Of a stretch of DNA of 25,910 nucleotides, positions 16,265-23,337 are shown piece after piece. The notes under the pieces were generated by a model. It had not been told where the DNA came from. It did no database searches and was given only the letters and a program-made list of their open reading frames with translations. This DNA is from Pseudomonadota bacterium. GTDB lineage: Bacteria; Pseudomonadota; Gammaproteobacteria; Burkholderiales; Casimicrobiaceae. The DNA lies in contig JAKPSO010000896.1 in NCBI GenBank assembly GCA_029571495.1, positions 1-25,910 on the forward strand, given 5' to 3'. Each line of letters starts with the position of its first letter. The stretch's first letter is position 1. The translations under genes were made by a program, and so were the position numbers.

Positions 16265-18301
16265 ATGAACACCTCCCCTTACCCGCACCTGCTTGCCCCG
16301 CTCGATCTTGGCTTCACGACGCTCAAAAACCGCGTGCTCATGGGTTCGATGCATACGGGTCTCGAAGACAAGGCGGAGCACTTTCCGAGACTCGCTGCGT
16401 ATTTCGCTGAACGCGCACGCGGCGGTGTCGGCTTGATGGTCACCGGTGGCTATGCGCCGAACATCGAAGGTTGGCTCTCGCCTTTTGGTTCGCGCCTCGC
16501 GTCGTCATCAGCTGCGAAGAAGCATTTGCTGGTCACCAACGCTGTGCACGCTGAGGGCGGAAAAATCGCGCTGCAAATATTGCACGCCGGACGCTATGGC
16601 TATAGCCCGCTGTCGGTGGCTCCGTCAAAGCTCAAGTCGCCGATCACGCCGTTCACTCCACGCGCGCTCTCCGCGAGTGGCATTGAGCGCCAGATTCGCT
16701 GCTTTGTTCGTTGCGCAAAGCTCGCGCGCGAGGGCGGCTATGACGGCGTGGAGATCATGGGCTCCGAGGGCTATTTCATCAACGAATTTCTCACGAGCTA
16801 CACCAACCGTCGCACCGACGAGTGGGGCGGCAGCTACGAAAATCGTATGCGTTTGCCGGTCGAAATCGTGCGTCGCGTACGCGAAGCGGTCGGCCCCGAT
16901 TTCATCATCATCTTCCGGCTGTCGCTGATTGACCTTGTCCCCGGCGGCAGCACTTGGGACGAGGTGGTGCAGCTTGCGAAAGCGATCGAGAAGGCAGGCG
17001 CGACCATCATCAACACCGGCATTGGTTGGCATGAAGCGCGCGTCCCGACGATCGCCACGAGCGTACCGCGTGCAGCCTGGACGTGGCTCACAAAGAAGCT
17101 CAAGCCCGAGCTCAGCATTCCGGTCATAACCTCCAACCGAATCAACGTTCCGGAGGTCGCTGAACAAGTACTCGCTGATGGCTGCGCGGATATGGTGTCG
17201 ATGGCGCGTCCTTTCCTCGCCGACCCGGAATTTGTGAGCAAAGCCGCTAGCGGTCGTCGCGACGAAATCAACGTCTGCATAGGCTGCAACCAAGCGTGCC
17301 TCGATCACATCTTCGCGCAGAAGATGTCGAGTTGTCTCGTCAATCCACGCGCCTGCAATGAGACCGAATTGATCTATACGCCTTCCGCGAAACGCCGCCG
17401 CTTCGCAGTGGTTGGCGCGGGCGCCGCGGGCATTGCCGCGGCAACGGTGCTTGGCGAGCGCGGCCATGAAGTGCATTTGTACGAGGCGTCGGACAAGGTG
17501 GGTGGTCAGCTCAATATGGCCGCAAGCATTCCGGGCAAAGAAGAATTTCACGAGATGCTCAAGTACTTCAAGCGCAAGCTCGAAGTCACCGGCGTTCGCG
17601 TGCATCTCAATACCCGCGCCGACGCCGCGTCACTCGCTGCGGCGAAGTACGACGAAGTGTTTATCGCCACAGGCGTCATTCCGCGCGACCCCAAAATTCC
17701 TGGGCAGGATCATCCGAAGGTGCTCTCGTACATCGACGTGCTTGCGCGGCGTGTGCCCGTGGGCCAAAAGGTCGCCATCATTGGCGCGGGGGGCATTGGC
17801 TTTGACGTTGCTGAGTTTCTCGCGAAGGGCGAACATTCGCCCACGCTACACCTCGACGAGTGGCTCGCTGAATGGGGCGTCGTCGATCCGTCCACGACGC
17901 CGGGCGGCGTCACCAAGCCGAGGCCGTCGGCACCGATTCGGCAAATTACGCTGCTGCAACGCAAAGCGGGCAAACCCGGCGCCGGTCTTGGCAAGACTAC
18001 GGGCTGGATTCATCGCGCTGAACTCAAATCCCGCGGCGTCGAAATGCTCGGCAGCGTCAACTACGAGCAAATTAGCGACCAAGGCTTGCTCATCAGTTTC
18101 GGCGAAAAACGCGAGAAGTCGACGTGGCTTGAGGTCGATAACATCGTTCTCTGCGCTGGCCAATTGCCACTACGCGAGCTCGCCGAACCACTCACCGCGC
18201 TTGGCGTGAAGGTGACGCTTCTCGGTGGCGCGGACGAGGCAGGCGAGCTAGATGCCAAGCGCGCGATCAACCAAGCCAGTCGCGCAGCCGCAGCGGCCTA
18301 G
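16265..18301 (+). CDS. fadH: 2,4-dienoyl-CoA reductase [NADPH] FadH
   Basis: 678 aa, close to the E. coli enzyme along its whole length. The N-terminal half is an Old Yellow Enzyme-type FMN barrel (PLDLGFTTLKNRVLMGSMHTG, GGKIALQILH, GYDGVEIMGSEGYFINEFLT with likely catalytic Tyr170, and GIGWHEARVPTIAT with the active-site His). The 4Fe-4S ligands are Cys338, Cys341, Cys345 and Cys357. The C-terminal half binds FAD and NADPH (VVGAGAAGIAAATVLGERGH and IIGAGGIGFDVAEFLA). It reduces 2,4-dienoyl-CoA so that unsaturated fatty acids with even-position double bonds can enter beta-oxidation. It is cytoplasmic. The start is ATG 16265, with an in-frame TTG at 16256; no Shine-Dalgarno is visible because a T-rich tract precedes it, so translation initiation may be weak or regulated. 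No other beta-oxidation gene is adjacent. Confidence 0.97.
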   Translation: MNTSPYPHLLAPLDLGFTTLKNRVLMGSMHTGLEDKAEHFPRLAAYFAERARGGVGLMVTGGYAPNIEGWLSPFGSRLASSSAAKKHLLVTNAVHAEGGKIALQILHAGRYGYSPLSVAPSKLKSPITPFTPRALSASGIERQIRCFVRCAKLAREGGYDGVEIMGSEGYFINEFLTSYTNRRTDEWGGSYENRMRLPVEIVRRVREAVGPDFIIIFRLSLIDLVPGGSTWDEVVQLAKAIEKAGATIINTGIGWHEARVPTIATSVPRAAWTWLTKKLKPELSIPVITSNRINVPEVAEQVLADGCADMVSMARPFLADPEFVSKAASGRRDEINVCIGCNQACLDHIFAQKMSSCLVNPRACNETELIYTPSAKRRRFAVVGAGAAGIAAATVLGERGHEVHLYEASDKVGGQLNMAASIPGKEEFHEMLKYFKRKLEVTGVRVHLNTRADAASLAAAKYDEVFIATGVIPRDPKIPGQDHPKVLSYIDVLARRVPVGQKVAIIGAGGIGFDVAEFLAKGEHSPTLHLDEWLAEWGVVDPSTTPGGVTKPRPSAPIRQITLLQRKAGKPGAGLGKTTGWIHRAELKSRGVEMLGSVNYEQISDQGLLISFGEKREKSTWLEVDNIVLCAGQLPLRELAEPLTALGVKVTLLGGADEAGELDAKRAINQASRAAAAA

Positions 18302-18430
18302 TTTCAAACGCGACGCACTAAGCCACAAACGCAACAGTTCCCGATTTCGCGCGCCCGCACCGGTGAAATCACTGTGGCAGAGCGGCAAACAAACCCCTAA
18401 CATGCGACTTTGATCCGCTAAAGATTTCAC

Positions 18431-18437
18431 AAGGAGG
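18431..18437 (+). promoter_or_regulatory. Strong Shine-Dalgarno for the lipase-like lipoprotein
   Basis: AAGGAGG lies four bases before ATG 18442. It predicts efficient translation and fixes the start. Confidence 0.8.
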
Positions 18438-18441
18438 CCCC

Positions 18442-19896
18442 ATGAAAACCACTTACTCCCTCGGACTGGCTGCGCTGGCTGCCGCCGTGCTCACCGCCTG
18501 TAGCGGCGGCGGCGACGTCGCCACCGGCCCCAGCATCGACTTGACCAATGGCCGCGGCACGCTGGTAGCAAACCCGCCGGCCCTGCTCGCGTCGTTCCCC
18601 GCTGCAGCGGACTTTGCCGCCGCGCTTTCAGCGTCGTCATCCGGTCGCAGCCTCCTCGCCGTCGCCGGTGCGCCGAAGTGCGGCATCAACTTCCATTACA
18701 TGGAATACAACACCGTTGGCGGGCAGAATGAGGCGACCAATGCCACCGGCGGCATCATGGTTCCAACCGGCACGGACGCAGCCTGCTCCGGCCCGCGCCC
18801 CGTGCTGCTGTACAGCCACGGCACGACCGTTGAAAAGGGCTTCAACATGGCAAGCCCAAACACCAGTGAAGCGGGCCTCGTGGCCGCCATGTACGCGGCG
18901 CAAGGCTGGATCGTTGTTACCTCAAACTACGTGGGTTATGACGCCTCGCGTTCGTCGTACCACCCATACCTCAACGGCGAGCAACAATCCAACGACATGA
19001 TCGACGCGCTGCGCGCGGCGCGCAAAGCGTTCTCTAAGATCGGTGCCAACGACTCGGGCAAACTTTTCCTTTCGGGCTACTCGCAAGGCGGCTACGTCTC
19101 AATGGCGACGCATAAAGCGATGCAAACAAACTACGCGAGCGAATTCAAAGTTACGGCATCGGGCAACATGTCCGGCCCATACTCGCTCGTAAAAACGTTC
19201 CAAACCGTCTTCGCGGGTGGCGTGAACGCTGGCGGTACGGTGTTTACGCCGATGATCCTCACGAGCTGGCAGAAGGCCTACGGCAACATTTACACGTCGC
19301 CTTCCGACGTCTATGAAGCCGCGTACGTAAACGGCATCGAATCGCTGCTGCCGGGACCGCTCACGTTCAACCAACTCTTCACCACGGGCAAGTTGCCGCA
19401 GAAGCTGTTCGCTTCCGGTGCACTGGTCACGGGCGACCCGTCACTTGACGCGCTGTTCGCGGCAGGCGTCGGCACGCCAAACCTGATCAAGCAAAGCTGG
19501 CGGCAGTCAGTTTTGACGACGCCAACGCATCCAGCATGGGTTGCTGCAGCGAAAAACGATCTTCTGAGCTGGACGCCAAATCGCCCCGTCGCAATGTGCA
19601 TGGGCGCGGCTGACCCGACCGTGTTCGCAACGAACACCAGCGAAATGGCGACGTACATCGCAAGCAAAGGTGCAGGTTCGCTGATGACCGTCATGAACGT
19701 CGAAGACGCGGCAACCGTCGGTCCGACGCTGGCAGGAGCGTTCGCCGCCGCTAAGGGCGCCGCAGCCGCCGACCCGTCGCTCGGCGCGTCGCCGGCTGAA
19801 CGCGTCGTGAGCGCGTATCACGGAAGCCTCGTGCCTCCGTTCTGCAACGTCGCAGTTCGGACCTACTTCCAAAATGTGCTCGCTTCGGGGCTGTAA
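18442..19896 (+). CDS. Alpha/beta hydrolase lipoprotein, secretory-lipase-like
   Basis: 484 aa. The lipoprotein signal is clear: MKTTYS, hydrophobic Ala/Leu core, VLTAC with Cys20, followed by a Ser/Gly-rich SGGGD stretch, so it is anchored in an envelope membrane. The hydrolase fold is shown by the oxyanion-side segment VLLYSHGTT (~117-125), the nucleophile elbow GYSQGG (Ser214), a candidate acid in MGAADPTV (Asp391) and a candidate His460 in AYHGS. The overall pattern (GWIVVTSNYVGYD, LNGEQQSNDMIDALRAAR) resembles secretory lipases and related bacterial esterases. The likely reaction is hydrolysis of lipid or ester substrates outside the cytoplasm; the substrate is not known. It has its own strong ribosome site and is followed by a good terminator, so it is probably monocistronic. 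It lies 140 bp after fadH. Confidence 0.87.
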   Translation: MKTTYSLGLAALAAAVLTACSGGGDVATGPSIDLTNGRGTLVANPPALLASFPAAADFAAALSASSSGRSLLAVAGAPKCGINFHYMEYNTVGGQNEATNATGGIMVPTGTDAACSGPRPVLLYSHGTTVEKGFNMASPNTSEAGLVAAMYAAQGWIVVTSNYVGYDASRSSYHPYLNGEQQSNDMIDALRAARKAFSKIGANDSGKLFLSGYSQGGYVSMATHKAMQTNYASEFKVTASGNMSGPYSLVKTFQTVFAGGVNAGGTVFTPMILTSWQKAYGNIYTSPSDVYEAAYVNGIESLLPGPLTFNQLFTTGKLPQKLFASGALVTGDPSLDALFAAGVGTPNLIKQSWRQSVLTTPTHPAWVAAAKNDLLSWTPNRPVAMCMGAADPTVFATNTSEMATYIASKGAGSLMTVMNVEDAATVGPTLAGAFAAAKGAAAADPSLGASPAERVVSAYHGSLVPPFCNVAVRTYFQNVLASGL

Positions 19897-19943
19897 ACGT
19901 CGAACATCTCGCGCTATAGCTTTTTAGTGCGAGTGACTGTGCC

Positions 19944-19967
19944 AAGGGGCCTTCGGGCCCCTTTTTC
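19944..19967 (+). terminator. Intrinsic terminator after the lipase-like gene
   Basis: A perfect 8-bp stem AAGGGGCC/GGCCCCTT with the stable TTCG tetraloop (19952-19955) is followed by TTTC. It lies 48 bp after the stop at 19896. Confidence 0.88.
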
Positions 19968-20000
19968 ATGTAGTCGATATTCACAAAATTGCCGCGCTAA

Positions 20001-20038
20001 GCGCCAAAAAACGGTCGTTAGTGCCAAAAAGCTGTTAA
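20001..20038. repeat. Two imperfect 18-20 bp direct repeats at the 3' end of the XRE regulator gene
   Basis: GCGCCAAAAAACGGTCGTTA (20001-20020) is followed directly by GTGCCAAAAAGCTGTTAA (20021-20038). The copies share G(C/T)GCCAAAAA and an ending close to TTA. The second copy overlaps the stop codon of the regulator gene (20035-20037). They may be binding sites or a decaying small repeat. Confidence 0.45.
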
Positions 20039-20766
20039 CGCTTCTTTTCCGGCAATCCGCTGACCATCGATACTTTCCAAGGTCGAATGCCCACCGCCAC
20101 GCCTACGGTTTGTCGCTCCGACGATGGCAACGTACTGTCCAGTTCCGCAAGTTCATGCACTTCGTCTGCCACGCGTTCAAGCTTTCGGCGAAGAACCTCG
20201 AAACTGGCCGTCGATAGCTCGCGAAACTCAAAACGAAACGTGCCGCCGACGCGATCGAATTCCGGGCTCAAAAATTCGCCGACGACCGCGCGACCGTACG
20301 CTGTTTCGATGGGGCCGCGTCGACGCAAACGCAGATTGCGCGCCAGTTTCACACGGACCACATCGCCTGCAAGCAGATCCAACACGCCGACGGTGTCGAG
20401 CTTACGAAGCATCGAAAACACCTGCGGCCGCGTTAGGTCGTAGTGCGCCACGATGTCATCAATCTGCCAGCCGTTGTACGCGAGATAAAATACGCCGAGC
20501 AACACTCGATCCCTCGCCAGCGCCTGCTCCTGCTTGATGCTCAGTTGCTCGGCTTTGGCGTGTTCGCCACGGGCGAGTTTTGCTAGCTCAAATAGATCGA
20601 TTTCAAGCGCCACGCAAATCTGTTCCAACCGCTCTAGAGTGAACGTCCCCTGCGAAAACAAGCGCTTCACGCTCGCCTCCGACAACGCAATCTTTTCGGC
20701 AAGATCAGCGTAGGTAACGCCGCGCGTTTTGAGTACGCGTTTCAGCGTGGATATCAGTGGGCTCAT
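20035..20766 (-). CDS. XRE-family transcriptional regulator with a second winged-helix-like segment
   Basis: 243 aa from ATG 20766; an in-frame GTG at 20778 is the alternative, and no good Shine-Dalgarno is seen for either. Residues ~5-60 form a lambda-repressor/XRE helix-turn-helix (VTYADLAEKIALSEASVKRL, then FTLERLEQICVALEIDLFEL). Residues ~88-140 look like a second winged-helix unit (NGWQIDDIVAHYDLTRPQVF, SMLRKLDTVGVLDLL, then a VVRVKL wing). The C-terminal ~100 residues are basic then mixed helical and may bind a ligand or dimerise. It has no membrane segment and is cytoplasmic. It is convergent with the lipase-like gene (stops 138 bp apart) and divergent from the sigma-factor cluster, which makes that cluster or itself the likely targets. 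Regulator call confident; target unknown. Confidence 0.88.
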   Translation of the reverse strand: MSPLISTLKRVLKTRGVTYADLAEKIALSEASVKRLFSQGTFTLERLEQICVALEIDLFELAKLARGEHAKAEQLSIKQEQALARDRVLLGVFYLAYNGWQIDDIVAHYDLTRPQVFSMLRKLDTVGVLDLLAGDVVRVKLARNLRLRRRGPIETAYGRAVVGEFLSPEFDRVGGTFRFEFRELSTASFEVLRRKLERVADEVHELAELDSTLPSSERQTVGVAVGIRPWKVSMVSGLPEKKR

Positions 20767-20964
20767 AGCGTCAAACACGGGCGGATTGGGTGCAACAATG
20801 GTACCGGCAAAAAGCTGAATCTGTGACTAAGCCGGCGGCGGCCGTTGTGCAACGTTTTGTTACAGGTGCGGCGCATGACTGGTCATCGTCTCGCCTCGGC
20901 GCACGTTATTGCTTTGACCGGAATGTTTTCGGGGTTTGAATGCTTGCTGGGGAGTCTCAAACAC

Positions 20965-21669
20965 ATGGTTACTGCCGCGCTGGGTGTGAATGCTTCGTCC
21001 GTTGCTGCGAATGGCGCATCTGAGGTGCCTATAATCGCCCAACTTCATCGTGCATTTGCTTCGTCGGCACAGGGCCGCGCGAAGACAAAGAAAGGCCCTA
21101 CTCTGGCTCAAGCCAAAGAAATCAACGCGTTCCTTGCCTCGGTTGAGCGTCGTGCGTTCAAACACGCGGCGTATGCGGTGCGCGACGATGACCACGCGAT
21201 GGACATCGTGCAAGATTCGATGATGAAGCTGACGGAGAGCTACGCCGACAAACCGGTGGAAGAGCCGCCGATGCTCTTCACGCGCATCCTGCAGAACACG
21301 ATCCTCGACCATTTCCGTCGCACCAAGACGCGCAATCAGTACGTCACCAACTTTTCAAGTCTTGGCGGCGCGAACGCTGACGACGATTTCGACCCGCTGG
21401 AAATCCTCGAATCGCAAGACAGCGCGATTGGCCACGATCAGCCCCTAGCGGCGCTGGAACAAGGCGAGGCGATGGGCGCGATTGAAGAGGCATTGGCGAA
21501 GCTTCCTGCGCGTCAACGAGAAGCTTTCTTGCTGCGTTACTGGGAAGATATGGATACAGCGGAGACCGCCGCCACAATGGGCTGCTCCGAGGGTAGTGTG
21601 AAAACGCATTGCTCGCGAGCCGTTCACGCGTTGCAAGGCCTCCTGCGCCAGAAAGGGATCACCCTATGA
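20965..21669 (+). CDS. RNA polymerase sigma-70 family (ECF-type) sigma factor
   Basis: About 234 aa. Sigma region 2 lies around residues 55-120 (ERRAFKHAAYAVRDDDHAMD, IVQDSMMKLTESY, LFTRILQNTILDHFRRTK), and region 4 around 173-228 (LAKLPARQREAFLLRYWEDM, ETAATMGCSEGSVKTHCSRA). Only these two domains are present, as in ECF sigma factors. It directs core RNA polymerase to a specific promoter set. The start is uncertain: the frame is open back to 20845, and ATG 20965 has GGGGAG about ten bases upstream. The first ~50 residues do not belong to the sigma fold, so a later start cannot be excluded. The stop overlaps the ATG of the next gene (ATGA), indicating translational coupling with the DUF3619 protein, a candidate partner. 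The XRE regulator is divergent upstream. Confidence 0.92.
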   Translation: MVTAALGVNASSVAANGASEVPIIAQLHRAFASSAQGRAKTKKGPTLAQAKEINAFLASVERRAFKHAAYAVRDDDHAMDIVQDSMMKLTESYADKPVEEPPMLFTRILQNTILDHFRRTKTRNQYVTNFSSLGGANADDDFDPLEILESQDSAIGHDQPLAALEQGEAMGAIEEALAKLPARQREAFLLRYWEDMDTAETAATMGCSEGSVKTHCSRAVHALQGLLRQKGITL

Positions 21670-22082
21670 AAAAAGAACAAAACCTCCTCTCTGATCAAGA
21701 ACTTGACCGCGTCGGTAAAGCGCTGCGCCCGTACCTTGACGCGGGTGCTGAAAACATCAAGCCCGGCATCGCGTACCGCCTCGCGGAGGCGCGGCGCGCC
21801 GCGATCGCCTCCTTGGACGCCGAGACTGCGTCGTCCGGCTCCATGAACGGTGGCGCATTGGCGATGGCCGGCGGTTGGCGCACGCGCGTTGCCGACTGGC
21901 GCTTTTGGGGCACCGGCCTCTTGGTCGCCGGCGCTATCGCAATGTACGGCTACCAGCAATGGAGCGAGGACAATACCGCTCGCGACACGGCCGACGTTGA
22001 CGTTATGCTTTTGGCTGACGACGTACCCGTTGACGCGTTGCTCGACAAAGGTTTTTCGCACTTTTTGCGGGATGACCAGTAA
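21666..22082 (+). CDS. DUF3619 family single-pass membrane protein (candidate anti-sigma factor)
   Basis: 138 aa. ATG 21666 overlaps the sigma stop by four bases. The N-terminal ~78 residues are polar and helical (LLSDQELDRVGKALRPYLDA, IKPGIAYRLAEARRAAIASL). One hydrophobic helix follows at about 79-97 (FWGTGLLVAGAIAMYG), then ~40 acidic residues (DTADVDVMLLADDVPVDALL). The N-terminus has no signal peptide, so an N-in topology is likely, with the helical part in the cytoplasm next to the sigma factor. DUF3619 is a family without established function, regularly encoded after this sigma type in Burkholderiales. Its size, single membrane helix and coupling fit an anti-sigma factor, but that role is inferred and no ZAS zinc motif is present. 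Confidence 0.85.
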   Translation: MKKEQNLLSDQELDRVGKALRPYLDAGAENIKPGIAYRLAEARRAAIASLDAETASSGSMNGGALAMAGGWRTRVADWRFWGTGLLVAGAIAMYGYQQWSEDNTARDTADVDVMLLADDVPVDALLDKGFSHFLRDDQ

Positions 22083-22103
22083 TCTTCGAAACTTAACCCA
22101 GTT

Positions 22104-22610
22104 GTGACGAATAGACCGCCTCTTCACCCTAACGCCTCCCGGGCCGCGACTGTCGCAAGACTCGCGGCCATTTTGTTTTTCTCGGCAGCCATGTTCTTCG
22201 GCGGGCCGGCGTTTGCGCAGAAGTGGCATGAGCTAAAGCCCGATGAGCAAAAGGTGCTCGCCCCGTTGCAGCAGGACTGGTCGACGCTGTCCGACGTTCG
22301 CAAGAAGAAATGGCGCGAAATCGCCGCGAAATATCCGAAGATGACGCCTGATCAGCAGAAAAACCTGCAAAATCGGATGACCGGATGGGCGCGTTTGACA
22401 CCCGAACAACGCGTCAAAGCGCGTGAGGAATACAACGCTCTCAAAGCGCTTCCACCGGACAAACGTGCGGCCGTGCCACAAAAGTGGGACGAATACCGCA
22501 ATTTACCGCCCGAAAAGCGCGAAGAGTTGCGGAAAAAAGCCGCTGAAGCGAAAGCTGCTGCACCCGCTACAAAGACGCCGCCGCCTCCCGCCGAGGCGAA
22601 AAAGCCGTAG
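22104..22610 (+). CDS. Secreted DUF3106 family protein with LTPEQR-type repeats
   Basis: 168 aa starting at GTG 22104, 21 bases after the DUF3619 stop; no strong ribosome site is visible, so it may depend on coupling. A signal peptide (basic N-region, hydrophobic LAAILFFSAAMFFGG, cleavage after AFA before QKWHEL) exports it. The mature part is highly charged and helical with repeating units: KPDEQKVLAPLQQDW, TPDQQKNLQNRMTGWARL, TPEQRVKAREEYNALKAL, PPDKRAAVPQKWDEYRNL, PPEKREELRKK. The C-terminus is an Ala/Pro/Lys-rich tail. This is the DUF3106 family, of unknown function. The L-(T/P)-P-(D/E)-Q/K repeats recall the LTxxQ motifs of Spy/CpxP periplasmic stress proteins, though homology is not shown. 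It is expected to be periplasmic. Confidence 0.87.
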   Translation: MTNRPPLHPNASRAATVARLAAILFFSAAMFFGGPAFAQKWHELKPDEQKVLAPLQQDWSTLSDVRKKKWREIAAKYPKMTPDQQKNLQNRMTGWARLTPEQRVKAREEYNALKALPPDKRAAVPQKWDEYRNLPPEKREELRKKAAEAKAAAPATKTPPPPAEAKKP

Positions 22611-22675
22611 GCCTGCTCGCCACACGCGATCCTTCGCAAGCGCGACCAACGCGCTCACGTCGCTAACATTGCGCG

Positions 22676-23209
22676 ATGTCCGCGAATCTAGCTCCCACAC
22701 CTCTGCCGCCCGCCGCCGCGCCGCTCGCGGGTCTTTGGCGTCGCTTTGGCGCGTTCGTGCACGAGTTGCTGTTCCTGCTCGCCTACGTGTTCGTCGTCGC
22801 TTTCATCTTCGCATCGGTTTCCGGCGAATCAATGAGCGCTGGTAAGCCGCAAATTTTGACTGGCCCGATCGCGGTGTTGCAACGGGCGTATCTGTTCATT
22901 TCAATTGGCGCGTACTTCGTTTATTTTTGGATCAGTGGCCGCAGCACGCTTGCCTTCAAGACGTGGCACCTGCGCCTCGTGAGCGCCGACGGCGGCGTTG
23001 TGAGCGCCAAACAAGCTGTCATCCGCTACCTCGCAACCTGGATTGGCCCTGCGCTTGGCCTCGCGAGTTTCATGCAACTGGGCACACGCGCCAGCGCGTG
23101 GTGGATCTTCGCACTATTTGCCAATTTTCTCTGGGCATTCGCCGACCCCGCTCGGCAGTTTCTGCATGATCGCATCGCTCGGACACGCGTGGTGGTCCGT
23201 ACGCCATAG
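22676..23209 (+). CDS. RDD family membrane protein
   Basis: 177 aa. A Pro/Ala-rich N-terminus leads to WRRFGAFVHE, where Arg22/Arg23 match the first RDD arginine and Glu30 stands where many family members have Asp. Hydrophobic segments are at ~30-48, ~68-86, ~117-134 and ~141-156. KTWHLRLVSADGG and the C-terminal DPARQFLHDRIARTRVV are typical of the family. RDD proteins are small inner-membrane proteins of mostly unknown function; some have been proposed as ion antiporters or as accessory transport proteins. It is the fourth gene of the cluster, 65 bp after the DUF3106 gene. It ends convergently with the kinase gene, with 128 bp between the stops, in which no strong terminator is seen. Confidence 0.9.
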   Translation: MSANLAPTPLPPAAAPLAGLWRRFGAFVHELLFLLAYVFVVAFIFASVSGESMSAGKPQILTGPIAVLQRAYLFISIGAYFVYFWISGRSTLAFKTWHLRLVSADGGVVSAKQAVIRYLATWIGPALGLASFMQLGTRASAWWIFALFANFLWAFADPARQFLHDRIARTRVVVRTP

Positions 23210-23337
23210 CGCTTAGGTTTTAGTGACCAGCAGAGGGATGTGGTCTTGAGTCGGCCCGACACCCGGCCGTTCAATTCACGGCGCGTATCGAGCAGGGCTT
23301 ATGCGGTCTTCGCTCCAACGGAACTGCAGATCGATCT

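Noticed and set aside
16625..17605. A 326-codon minus-strand open frame opposite fadH
   Set aside because: fadH is intact and highly conserved here; the antisense frame has no recognisable domain.
21030..21035. TATAAT as a -10 promoter element
   Set aside because: No -35 box is found at a suitable distance and it lies within the assigned sigma coding region, so it is kept only as a note about start uncertainty.
23210..23337. CGGCC...GGCCG hairpin between the convergent RDD and kinase genes
   Set aside because: Short stem, large loop and no T-tract on either strand; not convincing as a terminator.
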